Source: Rhodobacterales bacterium (GTDB taxonomy: Bacteria; Pseudomonadota; Alphaproteobacteria; Rhodobacterales; Rhodobacteraceae). Taken from it: DNA of 43,734 nt. Below the pieces are notes generated by a model. The model was not told the origin of the DNA and did no database searches. It saw only the letters and a program-made list of their open reading frames with translations. The position numbers and the translations under genes were made by a program. Positions 1 to 9,295 of the stretch are shown here, in pieces; positions within the stretch are counted from its first letter, which is position 1, and each line of letters starts with the position of its first letter. The stretch is taken from assembly GCA_002746935.1 (NCBI GenBank), contig PDRW01000012.1, positions 1-43,734 on the forward strand, written 5' to 3'.

Positions 1-560
1 GTCAGCACCACCTCGTTGTAGCCCGCCCCGACCAGCCGTTTGATCTGCTCCACCACCACCCCCGCGGGCACGCTGCGGGAATTGCCGCGCCCGAAGGGGA
101 TGATGCAGAAGGTGCAGCGATGGTCGCAACCGTTCTGCACCTGCACATAAGCCCGGCTGCGGGTGCCGAACCCGTCGATCAGATGGCCCGCGGTCTCGGT
201 GACCGACATGATGTCGTCCACCCGCACCTTTTCGGTCGTCTGCATCAGCCCCGCCCATGTGGCGGGCTGCATCTTCTCGGCATTGCCGAGCACGAGATCG
301 ACCTCCGCCATCGAAGCGAAGGTCTCGGGCTCGGTCTGGGCGGCGCAGCCGGTGACAATGAGCTTCGCGCCCGGGTTCTCGCGCCTCAGCCGGCGGATCT
401 CCTGACGGGCCTTGCGCACCGCCTCCGCCGTCACCGCACAGGAATTGATCACCACCGCGCCCTCGAGCCCCGCCTCTTCGGCGAGCGCCTTCATCGCCTC
501 GGTCTCGTAGGCGTTGAGCCGACAGCCGAGGGTTGCGAAGACAGGCGGTTTCAGGGCCAT
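1..560 (-). CDS. mtaB: tRNA t6A37 methylthiotransferase MtaB (N-terminal part; runs off the window)
   Basis: Radical-SAM methylthiotransferase that converts t6A37 to ms2t6A37 in ANN-decoding tRNAs. About 186 residues are visible, starting at the ATG at 560-558 ([19 protein letters not shown]); the C-terminal part lies beyond base 1. The N-terminal UPF0004 domain supplies cysteines in [18 protein letters not shown] and VTGCAAQ. The radical-SAM cluster motif CDHRCTFC (CxxxCxxC) follows in [16 protein letters not shown]. The short spacing and the GCRLN opening favour MtaB over MiaB. The start overlaps the end of dapF by 10 bases on the same strand, so the two are probably co-transcribed. No defect is seen in the visible part. 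Confidence 0.9.
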   Translation of the reverse strand, partial: MALKPPVFATLGCRLNAYETEAMKALAEEAGLEGAVVINSCAVTAEAVRKARQEIRRLRRENPGAKLIVTGCAAQTEPETFASMAEVDLVLGNAEKMQPATWAGLMQTTEKVRVDDIMSVTETAGHLIDGFGTRSRAYVQVQNGCDHRCTFCIIPFGRGNSRSVPAGVVVEQIKRLVGAGYNEVVL

Positions 561-1393
561 TGGAGCATGTCCAGGAACGGACGGCTGAGGCGGGCGGAGA
601 AGACATAGGTGGTCGGCCCGGTCATCCAGACCCCGTCCTCGCGCCAGTCGAGCGAGAGCCAGCCGCCGTCCATTTGCACCCGGACCTTTCGTCCCGTGAG
701 CCCGCGCGAGGCGGCGGCGACGAGCGTGGCGCAGGCGCCCGAACCGCAGGCCAGCGTGATCCCGGCGCCGCGCTCCCAGACCCGCACCCGGATCTCGTCG
801 CGCGCGCGCACCTCGGCAAATTCCACGTTGGTGCGCGCGGGAAACAGCGGGTGGGTCTCGATCTGCGGGCCGAGGCGCGCGAGGTCCACCGCCCCGGCCT
901 CCTCGACGAAGAACACCGCATGCGGATTGCCCATGCCGACGGCCATCGGGTCGCCCTCGAGCGGCAGATGCGCCGGGTCCGTGCCCGCGGCCAGCGCCTG
1001 CTCCCCGGCGGCCAGTTGCGGCTGCCCCATGTTGACGCTCACCTCGCCCCCGGCCAGCCTGGCCTCGAGCAGACCGCTCCCGGTGCGGATGGTGAGGCCG
1101 GTCTTGCCGGTCTGATCCATGATGTAGCGCGCGGCACAACGGGTGGCGTTGCCACAGGCCTCGGCCCGGGTGCCGTCGCTGTTCCAGAAGTCGAGCGCGA
1201 TGTCGGCCTCTTCGCTCGCGCAAATCTCCGCCAGCTGGTCGAACCCGACCCCGCGGTGCCGGTCGCCCATGCCGCGCGCGATCGCCGCGGTAACGATCGC
1301 CTCGCGACCGCGCGAATCGATGAGCACGAAGTCGTTGCCGGCACCGTGCCATTTCATGAACGGCAGGCCGCTATCTGGGTGCATGTCTGTCAT
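551..1393 (-). CDS. dapF: Diaminopimelate epimerase DapF
   Basis: Cofactor-independent epimerase that interconverts LL- and meso-diaminopimelate for lysine and peptidoglycan synthesis. The protein has 280 residues, normal for the family. The two catalytic cysteines are visible: about Cys80 in ACGNATRC and about Cys216 in [10 protein letters not shown]. The N-terminal substrate region [13 protein letters not shown] is also present. I chose the ATG at 1393 (MTDMHPDSG); an in-frame extension to 1513 is possible but has no family-like sequence. The last bases overlap the mtaB start, indicating a dapF-mtaB operon on the minus strand. It is divergent from the tRNA-Lys gene. Confidence 0.95.
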   Translation of the reverse strand: MTDMHPDSGLPFMKWHGAGNDFVLIDSRGREAIVTAAIARGMGDRHRGVGFDQLAEICASEEADIALDFWNSDGTRAEACGNATRCAARYIMDQTGKTGLTIRTGSGLLEARLAGGEVSVNMGQPQLAAGEQALAAGTDPAHLPLEGDPMAVGMGNPHAVFFVEEAGAVDLARLGPQIETHPLFPARTNVEFAEVRARDEIRVRVWERGAGITLACGSGACATLVAAASRGLTGRKVRVQMDGGWLSLDWREDGVWMTGPTTYVFSARLSRPFLDMLQWP

Positions 1394-1483
1394 ACTGCCG
1401 ATATAGGCCCGGGCAGCAGGGTTTGCCAACACACCGCGGCCCGGGGCCCCGGCGCAGTTTTCCCCCGGATCGGGAATTTTGTC

Positions 1484-1512
1484 TTGACCCCCCCGCGCTG
1501 CCGTTCTACTCA
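1484..1512 (+). promoter_or_regulatory. Probable sigma-70 promoter of tRNA-Lys
   Basis: TTGACC at 1484-1489 and TACTCA at 1507-1512 are separated by exactly 17 bases. Initiation would fall about 6 bases before the mature tRNA 5' end at 1525. The spacing and the strong -35 fit a stable-RNA promoter. This is inferred from sequence only. Confidence 0.55.
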
Positions 1513-1524
1513 CCCCGCCACAGT

Positions 1525-1600
1525 GGGCCGTTAGCTCAGTTGGTAGAGCAACTGACTTTTAATCAGTGGGTCGCAGGTTCGAATCCTGCACGGCTCACCA
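1525..1600 (+). tRNA. tRNA-Lys (anticodon TTT)
   Basis: A 76-base tRNA with encoded CCA at 1598-1600. The acceptor stem pairs GGGCCGT with ACGGCTC (one G-U pair). The D arm TTAGCTCAGTTGGTAGAGC and the T arm CAGGTTCGAATCCTG are canonical. The anticodon stem ACTGA/TCAGT encloses loop CTTTTAA, with anticodon TTT at 1558-1560. A decayed integrase starts within a few bases of its 3' end, the usual position for a tRNA used as an integration target. Confidence 0.98.
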
Positions 1601-1604
1601 CTTG

Positions 1605-2100
1605 TCATGAATTATCGTTTCCCTGCTTGGGGTTTGTATTGGATTTGGCGAACCTCCTGGCAAGGTTCGCCAAATTGCGCTCGCCATTGGGGCGGGCGAT
1701 CAGTTGCTCAATCGCGGAATTGGCCATGCCTTCGTGGCCAGCGGCCTCGGTGTAGCGCTGCACAAGGGCCAGTGTTTTGTGCCCGGTGACCGCACCGATC
1801 TCGTGCGCGGTGGCCCCAGCCTCGGCCAAGCGGCGCGTGCAGGCCTTGCGCAGGCTTTCCGAAGCCCGTGAGAGGTGCAAGCCGGCAGCTTGGCGCTGTC
1901 GCACCATTTGCGCATGGCGTTGCCCAACCCCTCGGCTGAGCGCGTCTTGCCGCGTGTCGTGGCAAGGAAGGTGCGGTCGTCGGGCAGATCCGCCAGCACC
2001 TCGGCGAAGTCGGGGTGGATCGGGATCGGCACCAGCTTGCCTGTGCTGCGGATCGTCTTTTGCCGCCGGTATTCGAGGCGATCGCCTTTGACCTTGCGCG
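1605..2100 (-). pseudogene. Tyrosine recombinase/phage integrase, truncated and frameshifted
   Basis: Catalytic half of a site-specific tyrosine integrase, read on the minus strand toward the tRNA. The upstream frame carries RLEYRRQKT, then [20 protein letters not shown] and the Arg-box start TSHGLRKAC. The downstream frame carries RKACTRRLAEAGATAHEIGAVTGHKTLALVQRY, in which HEIG, GHK and the terminal Tyr are catalytic-region residues. The two frames join near 1865, where CTTCGGAAAGCCTGC and CTGCGCAAGGCCTGC look like a partial duplication adding about 11 bases. The N-terminal half is missing: similarity stops near 2100, where IS3 sequence on the other strand begins. The gene is therefore broken in at least two ways. 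Confidence 0.85.
1643..1675. repeat. Perfect 13-bp inverted repeat just after tRNA-Lys
   Basis: ATTTGGCGAACCT at 1643-1655 pairs perfectly with AGGTTCGCCAAAT at 1663-1675 around a 7-base loop. It lies 43 bases after the tRNA 3' end, within the last codons of the integrase remnant. It lacks a T tract, so it is not a classical terminator. It might be part of the old attachment region or processing signal; that is inference. Confidence 0.6.
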
Positions 2101-2101
2101 G

Positions 2102-2352
2102 GCGAGCTTTACGGCATCAATGCCCGCGAAAAGATGGAGCATTGGCGCGGAGACGACGACGAGATCAGACCCCACAGCGCGATCGGCTACAACGTCCCGA
2201 TCGGGCGGCACATTGCCGCCAACCTGCGACCGGCCCGTCATCGGGGCAAGAGCCGGGAAATTCCAGCTCCCGGCGGTCCGGGGGGCGGGAGCAACGCAAC
2301 ATCGGTCAGACTCCGGTCGCGGCTGGATGAGGTTTCGGCGGCAGCTCAGGTG
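2102..2352 (+). mobile_element. IS3-family transposase C-terminal remnant
   Basis: Reading from about 2102, the frame gives [29 protein letters not shown]. This is the characteristic IS3 OrfB tail ([13 protein letters not shown]), although the usual Y-N after the D is degraded. After this the reading frame drifts, and an IS-end-like sequence follows near 2300-2350. Only the C-terminal end of the element remains; the catalytic core is absent. It abuts the point where the integrase remnant loses its N-terminus, so the IS, or a deletion next to it, probably removed that part. Confidence 0.75.
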
Positions 2353-2476
2353 CAATCGACAGCTGTGTCAGCCTCTGCACCCACCCGCAGTATTTCCCCA
2401 GGAAAAGTGGTGTTTCTTTGCATCGGGGTCGTTTGAAGCGCTGTTTTCGGGGGCCGGGCGCGTCTATATCACGTGC
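2353..2476. other. Intergenic spacer upstream of yidD
   Basis: Short spacer between the IS3 remnant and yidD with no gene. In related genomes rpmH and rnpA normally precede yidD, but neither is present here. I see no confident promoter. Confidence 0.5.
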
Positions 2477-2722
2477 ATGACACCTTTTGCCTTTGTGCTT
2501 TCCTTGCCCGTGCGCGCCTATCGGATGGTGCTCAGCCCCTGGGTCGGGCATTCCTGCCGTTACCAGCCGACCTGTTCGGCCTATGCGCTGGAGGCGTTGG
2601 AGAAGCATGGCGGGATCCGCGGCGGCTATCTGGCGACGAAACGCATCCTGTCGTGTCATCCGCTGGGCGGCTCGGGTTACGATCCGGTGCCGCCGGCCCG
2701 TGACGCGGATAAGCGGGAGTGA
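2477..2722 (+). CDS. yidD: Membrane protein insertion efficiency factor YidD
   Basis: Small (81 aa) membrane-associated protein that helps YidC/Sec-dependent insertion. The family signature is complete: [35 protein letters not shown], with the paired Cys region CRYQPTCS, then [17 protein letters not shown]. The start is the ATG at 2477 ([10 protein letters not shown]), which gives the usual family length. YidC is encoded 3.2 kb downstream on the same strand. What is odd is the upstream side, where transposon and integrase debris stands in place of the customary rnpA. Confidence 0.95.
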   Translation: MTPFAFVLSLPVRAYRMVLSPWVGHSCRYQPTCSAYALEALEKHGGIRGGYLATKRILSCHPLGGSGYDPVPPARDADKRE

Positions 2723-2739
2723 CCGGCGGACGGGATCCC

Positions 2740-3237
2740 CTATTTTTTCAGCATCTTGGCCATGCGGTCGACCATATGGGCATGGGCGCTGATCGTCACG
2801 GGCCCAAGGGTCTTGACCGGCAGGAACCCTTCGCGCAGCCAGAAGCCGCGGGCGCCGGTATTGGCCTGGATCACACCGGCGAACAGCCGCTCGGCGCCGC
2901 GGGCGCGCGCCTCCTCTTCCAGCAGCGCCAGCAGGGCCTTGCCGAGCCCTTTCCCGCGCATCTCCGGGGCGAACAGCATCAGCCCGATGTAGCCGTCACC
3001 TGCCTCCGGGTAGCCGAAGGCCATATCGGCAATGCCGATGAGCGCCGCGCCTTCGAACAACCCCACCTTCACCGACCGCGCGATGTCGCATCCCGGTGGC
3101 ACACCCTTGAAGAACCCCGCGACCTGCGCCGGGCCGGCATCGACCCCTTCGGTGAGGCGGACGAAATCGTTTGACTTGAGGAAAAGCCCCGCCACCAGGG
3201 CCGCATGTTTCGAAGGATCGAGTTTTCTCAGTTCCAT
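2740..3237 (-). CDS. GNAT-family N-acetyltransferase
   Basis: A 165-residue acetyl-CoA-dependent acyltransferase of unknown substrate. The GNAT acetyl-CoA loop (R/Q-x-x-G-x-G/A) is seen in [18 protein letters not shown] at about residues 93-110. It is preceded by the beta-strand [10 protein letters not shown] and followed by the motif B helix [14 protein letters not shown]. The start at 3237 ([10 protein letters not shown]) gives a full single domain. It converges with yidD (17 bases apart) and is divergent from ttcA, with about 30 bases between the starts. Confidence 0.85.
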   Translation of the reverse strand: MELRKLDPSKHAALVAGLFLKSNDFVRLTEGVDAGPAQVAGFFKGVPPGCDIARSVKVGLFEGAALIGIADMAFGYPEAGDGYIGLMLFAPEMRGKGLGKALLALLEEEARARGAERLFAGVIQANTGARGFWLREGFLPVKTLGPVTISAHAHMVDRMAKMLKK

Positions 3238-3267
3238 ATCGCTTGCTCCCGGGGTGGGCTTGGCCCT

Positions 3268-4125
3268 ATGCACGGCAGCATGTTCGACAATACCGACGAC
3301 ATCCACCCGCTGCTTGCAGATGCGCCTTCTTCGACCGGGTTCAAGAAGCTGCGCAAACGGATCGTGCGCCATGTGCGCGAGGCGGTGGAGGCCTATGGCA
3401 TGGTCGAGCCGGGCGCGAGGTGGATGGTGGCGCTCTCTGGCGGCAAGGACAGCTACACCCTGCTGGCGGTCCTGTTCGAGCTGAAATGGCGCGGGCTGCT
3501 GCCGGTGGACCTGCTCGCGGTCAATCTCGATCAGGGTCAGCCGGGGTTTCCGGCGACGGTGCTGCCGGAATTCCTCGAACGCATGGGGGTACCGCACCGG
3601 ATCGAATACCGCGACACCTATTCCGTGGTGATGGACAAGATCCCCGAGGGGCGGACCTATTGCGCGCTCTGTTCGCGGCTCCGGCGCGGGCATCTTTACC
3701 GGATCGCCCGCGAGGAGGGCTGTTCGGCGGTGGTGCTCGGGCATCATCGCGATGATATTCTCGAAACGTTTTTTCTCAACCTGTTCCACGGCTCGCGCCT
3801 CGCCACGATGCCGCCGAAACTGCTGAACGAAGAGGGCGATCTGTTCGTCTACCGGCCGCTGGCCTTTGTGGCCGAGGCGGATTGCGCCCGGTTTGCCACC
3901 GCGATGGGCTACCCGATCGTGCCCTGCGGGTTGTGCGGCTCGCAGGACGGGCTCCAGCGCCAGCAGATCAAGGCGATGCTCGACCAATGGGAGGCGCAGA
4001 GCCCCGGGCGGCGGCAAAAGATGTTCAAGGCCCTCACCAATGCGCGTCCGTCGCATCTGCTGGACCCGGTGTTGTTCGATTTTGCCGGTCTGGACCGGAC
4101 CGGGAACAAATCGGACAAAAGGTGA
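3268..4125 (+). CDS. ttcA: tRNA 2-thiocytidine(32) synthetase TtcA
   Basis: ATP-dependent, iron-sulfur-containing enzyme that thiolates C32 of tRNA. The protein has 285 residues. The PP-loop [10 protein letters not shown] lies near residues 54-63. Two CxxC motifs typical of Ttc[11 protein letters not shown] and [12 protein letters not shown], hold the Fe-S cluster. [10 protein letters not shown], the conserved metal/ATP region, is also present. I chose the ATG at 3268; an in-frame ATG at 3280 (MFDNTDD) is a close alternative. Together with mtaB it adds a second sulfur modification of the tRNA anticodon loop in this window. Confidence 0.93.
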   Translation: MHGSMFDNTDDIHPLLADAPSSTGFKKLRKRIVRHVREAVEAYGMVEPGARWMVALSGGKDSYTLLAVLFELKWRGLLPVDLLAVNLDQGQPGFPATVLPEFLERMGVPHRIEYRDTYSVVMDKIPEGRTYCALCSRLRRGHLYRIAREEGCSAVVLGHHRDDILETFFLNLFHGSRLATMPPKLLNEEGDLFVYRPLAFVAEADCARFATAMGYPIVPCGLCGSQDGLQRQQIKAMLDQWEAQSPGRRQKMFKALTNARPSHLLDPVLFDFAGLDRTGNKSDKR

Positions 4126-4222
4126 AAATTTCCGCTCCCTGTTAACCGCCGGTTGAAGCTCTCGCCCTATGGTCGCCCTCGTTCGCAGCCGAGCGACACA
4201 ACCCAGCGGTAGGGGATGCACC

Positions 4223-5770
4223 ATGGCCAGAGCCAGCGGAATCAAGTCGGGTACAAGAGCGGCACTGATTCACGATACGCTTGCCGGACCACAGGTGGTG
4301 GCTTTCCTGCCTGCGCTGATGCTCGGCACCTATTGGTTCGGCGGCGAGGGTCTGTTGCTGACGGCTGCGGTCATCTTCCCGGCACTCTTCGCCTTCCTGG
4401 TCGTTGTCGCCCGCCGGGAGGTCCGTGCTGCGGGCCGCGATCCGGTAACCGGGCTGCCGGGACGGGAAAGCCTCATTGATGTGCTCGAGCACTCCCTCAT
4501 GGCGACATTGTGGGAAGACGCCGGGGCGCGGGTCGCCCTGGTGATCGAGATCGACGGGTTCTCGCGGCTGCGCGACCAGTTCGGCGAGGACGGAACAGAG
4601 GCGATCCGGCGTCAGGCCGCCGACCGGCTGATCGGCGTGCTGCGCGAGGGAGACATGGTCGCCGCGCTTGGCCCCGGGCTCTTCGGCCTCGCCCTCGCCA
4701 AGACCCCGCGGGTCGATCTCGAAACCATGATTCAACTGTCTTCGCGCATGCAGGATGCGCTGGCCGACCCGATTTCGCTCGACGGGGCGCGGATACTGGT
4801 GACCGCCTCGGTCGGATTCGCGCTGCCTGCCCGGGTCGAGGATCAGACCGGCGAGGCCCTGCTGGCCGCGGCCGAAAGCGCCCTCGATGAGGCGCGCAAG
4901 GCCGGCCCCGGCGCGGTGCGCGCCTATGCCCGCGGCATGCCCCCCAGAATCACCGTACCCGATGACATGACCCGCGAAGTGGTGCGCGCACTCGACAACG
5001 GCGGCATCCGCCCCTGGTTTCAGCCGCAGATCTCGACCGATACCGGCGCTCTTACCGGTTTCGAGGCGCTTGCGCGCTGGCAGCATCCCGAACGCGGCAT
5101 GATCTCGCCCGGCGCCTTCCTGCCCGCGATCGCCCGCGGCGGGCTGTATGACCGGCTTGGCGAGGTGATGCTCTACCAGTCGCTGACCGCCCTGCGCGAC
5201 TGGGACCGCGCCGGTTTTGACGTGCCCGGCGTCTCGGTCAATTTCTCCGCCGACGAGCTGCGCAACCCGCGGCTGTTCGACAAGGTCCGTTGGGAACTCG
5301 ACCGCTTCGACCTGCCACCGTCGCGGCTTACCGTCGAAATCCTCGAAGACGTGGTGGCCCGCTCCGAAGATGACACCACCACCCGCAACATTGCCGCATT
5401 GTCACGGCTCGGCTGCCCGATAGACCTCGACGACTTTGGTACCGGCCACGCCTCGATCGCCAACATCCGCCGCTTCGACGTCAACCGGATCAAGATCGAC
5501 CGCAGCTTCATCACCCATGTCGATACCGACCGGGACCAGCAGAACATGGTAGCGGCGATCCTGATGATGGCCGAACGGCTCGGGCTGGAAACGCTTGGCG
5601 AAGGGGTCGAGAGCCACGGCGAACATGCGATGCTTGCCCAGCTCGGATGCGGCCATGTCCAGGGCTATTCCATCGCCCGCCCGATGCCGCTTTCCGAAAC
5701 CATCGGATGGATGACCGCACATCGTGACCGGCTGGCCGGACCGCCCGGATTGCCCCGCCAGACCGGATGA
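4223..5770 (+). CDS. Membrane GGDEF-EAL protein: c-di-GMP phosphodiesterase with degenerate GGDEF
   Basis: 515 residues. Two hydrophobic segments (about 24-39 and 43-64) anchor the N-terminus. A GGDEF-like domain follows (about 75-235), but at the signature position it reads LGPGLFGLAL (about 149-158), so cyclase activity is unlikely. The EAL domain (about 255-500) looks catalytically complete: FEALARW at 280-286, VNFS, VEILE, LDDFGTG at 402-408, IKIDRSF, GEGVES and VQGY. The expected activity is hydrolysis of c-di-GMP to pGpG, with the degenerate GGDEF perhaps acting as a regulatory domain. It starts at the ATG at 4223 after AGGGGA, about 100 bases after ttcA. No sensor domain is seen. Confidence 0.9.
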   Translation: MARASGIKSGTRAALIHDTLAGPQVVAFLPALMLGTYWFGGEGLLLTAAVIFPALFAFLVVVARREVRAAGRDPVTGLPGRESLIDVLEHSLMATLWEDAGARVALVIEIDGFSRLRDQFGEDGTEAIRRQAADRLIGVLREGDMVAALGPGLFGLALAKTPRVDLETMIQLSSRMQDALADPISLDGARILVTASVGFALPARVEDQTGEALLAAAESALDEARKAGPGAVRAYARGMPPRITVPDDMTREVVRALDNGGIRPWFQPQISTDTGALTGFEALARWQHPERGMISPGAFLPAIARGGLYDRLGEVMLYQSLTALRDWDRAGFDVPGVSVNFSADELRNPRLFDKVRWELDRFDLPPSRLTVEILEDVVARSEDDTTTRNIAALSRLGCPIDLDDFGTGHASIANIRRFDVNRIKIDRSFITHVDTDRDQQNMVAAILMMAERLGLETLGEGVESHGEHAMLAQLGCGHVQGYSIARPMPLSETIGWMTAHRDRLAGPPGLPRQTG

Positions 5771-5914
5771 TTTCCACTCCACGGCCCTGCATCCCATGCC
5801 CGTTGCGCAACCGGCCGGGCCGGCCGGTTCACAAACCCGCCCGGGAAAACCGCTTGACCTTTGAGGCCCTCCCCTGTTGAACCGGCCTGACCGGAAACTA
5901 CCAGGGCGCGGGCC

Positions 5915-7774
5915 ATGAACAATCAGACATCAAACACCGTGATTGCGCTTGTTCTGAGCTTTCTCGTGATCACCGTTTGGTACATGCTGTTTCCACCGCC
6001 CGAACCGGTGCCGGCCCCGTCTCAGCCCGTTGCCGGGCAGAGTGCCGATGCACCTGGTGCCAGTGGCGTGACCGCCCCCCCGGCAGCCCCGGGCGCTACC
6101 GTGCCGGCCGCACCCACCGCCCCGGCCATTTCCGAAGCCCTCGCAAACAGCCCGCGCATTGCCATCGAAACCCCGGATCTCTCGGGCTCGGTCGCGCTGG
6201 TCGGTGGCCGGATCGACGATCTGCACCTCAAGCGCTACCACGTGACCCAGAAACCCGGTGCCGAGACCGTCACCCTGTTCAAACCCGCAGGCAAGGACCA
6301 CGCCTATTACGCGCTTTACGGCTGGGCGCCTGGCGGCGATCTCGGCCTCGCCGACGTGCCGGGGGCCCTTACGGAATGGACCCTCGAAGCGGGTGAGACC
6401 CTCACCCCCGAAACCCCGGTCACCCTGGCCTGGACCAACAACAGCGGCATGACCTTCCGTCGCACCATCGCGGTCGACGAGAAATACATGTTCACGATCA
6501 GCCAGTCGGTCGAAAACGCTTCCGGGGCCGCGCAACGGCTCCAGCCCTACGGGGTGATCGCGCGCCACGGCAAACCCGACAATCTCAAGGGGTTCTTCAT
6601 TCTGCATGAAGGCATCATCCGCGAGGCCGACGGCGAACTGGGCGAGATCGACTATGACGAGGTCGCCGAGATGGAGCGCGACCCTTACGAAGGCACCCCT
6701 GCCGAGCGGATCGATGTGACCGGCAGCGGCTGGATCGGCTTTACCGACCATTACTGGATGACGGTGCTCGCCCCCCAGGCCGGCCAGGCCTTCACCTCGG
6801 TGGCCAAATACGCCACCGGTTCAGACATTTTCCAGACCGAGATGCGCCTGCCCACGGTCGAGCTTGCCGATGGTGCCAGCACGCAAGTCACCACCCGGCT
6901 GTTTGCCGGCGCCAAGGAATGGGAAACGATCCGCGCCTATGAGGCGAATGACGGTATCACCAATTTCATCGATTCGATCGACTGGGGAATGTTCTTCTTC
7001 ATCACCAAGCCGATGTTCTGGCTGCTTCACAACCTGCACGGTCTGATCGGCAACATGGGCTGGGCGATCATCGGGCTGACCATCGTCATCAAGGTGATCC
7101 TGTTCCCGCTGGCCTACAAATCCTATGTCTCGATGGCGCGCATGCGCGAGTTGCAGCCGGAAATGGAGAAGATCCGCGAACGCGCCGGCGACGACAAGCA
7201 AAGGCAGCAAGTCGAGGTCATGGAACTCTACAAGCGCGAGAAGGTGAACCCCGCCGCGGGCTGTCTGCCGATCTTCCTTCAGATCCCGATCTGGTTCTCG
7301 CTCTACAAGGTGATCTTCGTCACCCTCGAGCTGCGTCACGCCCCCTGGATCGGCTGGATCACCGACCTCTCGGCGCCGGACCCGTCCTCGGTGCTCAACG
7401 GCTTCGGCCTTTTGCCCTTCGCCGCCCCGGGCCCCGAGAGCTGGTTCGCCTTCTTCTCGCTCGGCCTGTTGCCGATCCTGCTCGGCATCTCGATGTGGCT
7501 CCAGCAGAAGCTGAACCCGCCGGCAACCGACAAGACACAGGCGCAGATCATGGCCTGGATGCCCTGGGTATTCATGTTCATGCTCGGCAGGTTCGCCTCC
7601 GGCCTCGTGCTTTACTGGATCTCGAACAACGTGCTGACCTTCATCCAGCAATACTCTATCATGTGGAGCCATGGGGCACGGCCGGATCTGTTCGGCAACA
7701 TCCTGTCGGGCCTCAAGCGCACCAGAACCGAGGGCGCCAAGGACAAGCCAGGCAAGAAACCGGGGAAGAAATGA
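5915..7774 (+). CDS. yidC: Membrane protein insertase YidC
   Basis: 619-residue inner-membrane insertase of the YidC/Oxa1/Alb3 family. An N-terminal TM (TVIALVLSFLVITVWYMLF, about 8-26) is followed by a Pro/Ala-rich linker and the large periplasmic beta domain. The conserved core (about 365-590) contains NMGWAIIGLTIVIKVILFP, the cytoplasmic hairpin MRELQPEMEKIRERAGDD, and NPAAGCLPIFLQIPIWFSLYK. The tail is Lys-rich ([13 protein letters not shown]), as usual for ribosome contact. A TTGACC at 5854-5859 could be a -35 box, but I see no good -10. The stop overlaps the next start (ATGA), so yidC, the MOSC gene and engB are likely one transcript. Confidence 0.97.
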   Translation: MNNQTSNTVIALVLSFLVITVWYMLFPPPEPVPAPSQPVAGQSADAPGASGVTAPPAAPGATVPAAPTAPAISEALANSPRIAIETPDLSGSVALVGGRIDDLHLKRYHVTQKPGAETVTLFKPAGKDHAYYALYGWAPGGDLGLADVPGALTEWTLEAGETLTPETPVTLAWTNNSGMTFRRTIAVDEKYMFTISQSVENASGAAQRLQPYGVIARHGKPDNLKGFFILHEGIIREADGELGEIDYDEVAEMERDPYEGTPAERIDVTGSGWIGFTDHYWMTVLAPQAGQAFTSVAKYATGSDIFQTEMRLPTVELADGASTQVTTRLFAGAKEWETIRAYEANDGITNFIDSIDWGMFFFITKPMFWLLHNLHGLIGNMGWAIIGLTIVIKVILFPLAYKSYVSMARMRELQPEMEKIRERAGDDKQRQQVEVMELYKREKVNPAAGCLPIFLQIPIWFSLYKVIFVTLELRHAPWIGWITDLSAPDPSSVLNGFGLLPFAAPGPESWFAFFSLGLLPILLGISMWLQQKLNPPATDKTQAQIMAWMPWVFMFMLGRFASGLVLYWISNNVLTFIQQYSIMWSHGARPDLFGNILSGLKRTRTEGAKDKPGKKPGKK

Positions 7775-8532
7775 GCGCCTATCTGGCAGAAATCTGGCGG
7801 CACCCGATCAAGTCCTGCGGCCGTGAAACCCTGACCCGGGTGCTGCTCACCGAGAACCGCACCCTGCCGTGGGACCGCCGCTGGGCCATCGCCCACGAGG
7901 TCAGCCGGTTCGACCCGGACAACCCGGAATGGATGCCCTGCGCCAACTTCGCCCGTGCCGCAAAAGCGCCGGAGATGCAGGCGATCACGGCGTCTTGCCA
8001 GATGGATTACGGGACGGTGACCCTGTCGCACCCGAAACTGCCCGATCTCACCATCGACCCCGACAAGCGCAAGGACGCGGAGGAGCTGATCCGCTGGCTC
8101 CTGCCGCTCAGCCCCACCAACCGCGCGTTGCCATCGCAGCTGGTACGCAACGGCCTGCGCGGCATGACCGACACCGATTATCCCTCGATCTCGATCATCA
8201 ACCTCGAATCGCACCGTGCGGTGGAGGCAAAACTCGGCCGGCTGATCTCGCCCGGCCGCTGGCGCCCCAACCTGATCCTCGACGGCCTCGCCCCCTGGGC
8301 GGAGCGCGACTGGATCGGCAAGCGCATCCGGGTCGGCCTTGCGGAGCTTGATGTGCGCGAACACATCACCCGCTGCGCCGCCACCAACGCCTCCGTCGCC
8401 ACCGGCCAACGCGACACCGACATGCTCGGCACGCTGGAGGCAAACTGGGGCCACCAGGAATTCGGCGTCTACGCCGTGGTCACCAAGACCGGCGGCATCA
8501 CCCAGGCCGATACCGTCGAGGTCATCGGGTGA
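7771..8532 (+). CDS. MOSC-domain protein
   Basis: 253 residues. MOSC domains act as sulfur carriers in MoCo-sulfurase-like and molybdoenzyme-associated proteins. The N-terminal beta-barrel part begins [17 protein letters not shown]. The MOSC part contains [34 protein letters not shown] with the conserved Cys, and a typical end [17 protein letters not shown]. The start overlaps yidC by four bases, and its TGA overlaps the GTG of engB. The substrate is unknown. Confidence 0.88.
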   Translation: MSAYLAEIWRHPIKSCGRETLTRVLLTENRTLPWDRRWAIAHEVSRFDPDNPEWMPCANFARAAKAPEMQAITASCQMDYGTVTLSHPKLPDLTIDPDKRKDAEELIRWLLPLSPTNRALPSQLVRNGLRGMTDTDYPSISIINLESHRAVEAKLGRLISPGRWRPNLILDGLAPWAERDWIGKRIRVGLAELDVREHITRCAATNASVATGQRDTDMLGTLEANWGHQEFGVYAVVTKTGGITQADTVEVIG

Positions 8533-9188
8533 CCGCCCCGCCCTTGCCCTTTCCCGAGGCCGAACCGCCCGGCGATGCGGCCCGCGAGGCCGGGCGGCTG
8601 CTGTTCGCCGGGCAGACCGGCTTTCTCAAGGGCGTGGTCGCGATGGACGGCCTGCCGCCCGCCGACCGCCCGGAGGTCTGTTTTGCCGGGCGCTCCAATG
8701 TGGGAAAGTCCTCGCTGATCAACGCGCTGACCGGCCGCAAGGGCCTCGCCCGGGCCTCGAACACCCCCGGCCGCACCCAGGAGATCAACTTTTTCACCAC
8801 CGAGGGCGGCCCCTTCCTCGTCGACCTTCCCGGCTATGGCTATGCCAACGCGCCGGTGAAGGTGGTGGAGAAATGGCAGCGCCTGCTGAAAGCCTATCTC
8901 GCCGGCCGCGCCACCCTGCGCCGCGCCTTCGTGCTGATCGACAGCCGCCACGGGGTGAAAAAGGTCGATGAAGAGATCATGGCGCTGCTCGACCGCGCGG
9001 CGGTGACCTTCCAGACCGTCCTGACCAAGGCCGACAAGGTCAAGGAAAAGGACCGCGCAAAGGTGCTCGCCCAGGTGCGCGCCGCGCTTGCGAAACACCC
9101 CGCCGCCTATCCGGAACTGGTGGTGACCTCATCGGAAAAGGGCCAGGGGATCGAAACCCTGCGGGCGCTGATCGCCACCCTGGAGTGA
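8529..9188 (+). CDS. engB: Ribosome biogenesis GTPase EngB (YihA/YsxC)
   Basis: 219-residue TRAFAC-class GTPase needed for 50S assembly. G1 is GRSNVGKSS (about 56-64), G2 lies in [13 protein letters not shown]3 is DLPGYGYA and G4 is TKADK. The start is GTG at 8529, overlapping the MOSC stop, which implies translational coupling. Family length is about 200; here there is a modest N-terminal extension rich in Pro and Ala. Confidence 0.95.
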   Translation: MTAPPLPFPEAEPPGDAAREAGRLLFAGQTGFLKGVVAMDGLPPADRPEVCFAGRSNVGKSSLINALTGRKGLARASNTPGRTQEINFFTTEGGPFLVDLPGYGYANAPVKVVEKWQRLLKAYLAGRATLRRAFVLIDSRHGVKKVDEEIMALLDRAAVTFQTVLTKADKVKEKDRAKVLAQVRAALAKHPAAYPELVVTSSEKGQGIETLRALIATLE

Positions 9189-9295
9189 GGCGCGCCATCG
9201 CCACCACCGGCGGCCGCCCACGGCCCGGAAAGCGCCGCCCTTGGCAGCGCCCCCCGGAAAGCGCTACAGATTGTCCGCGCAGCCCGGAGACCGCC

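Noticed and set aside
1601-2352. A second tRNA 3' end (attR) for the integrase
   Set aside because: I looked for a repeat of the tRNA 3' end within the window and saw none; it may lie outside.
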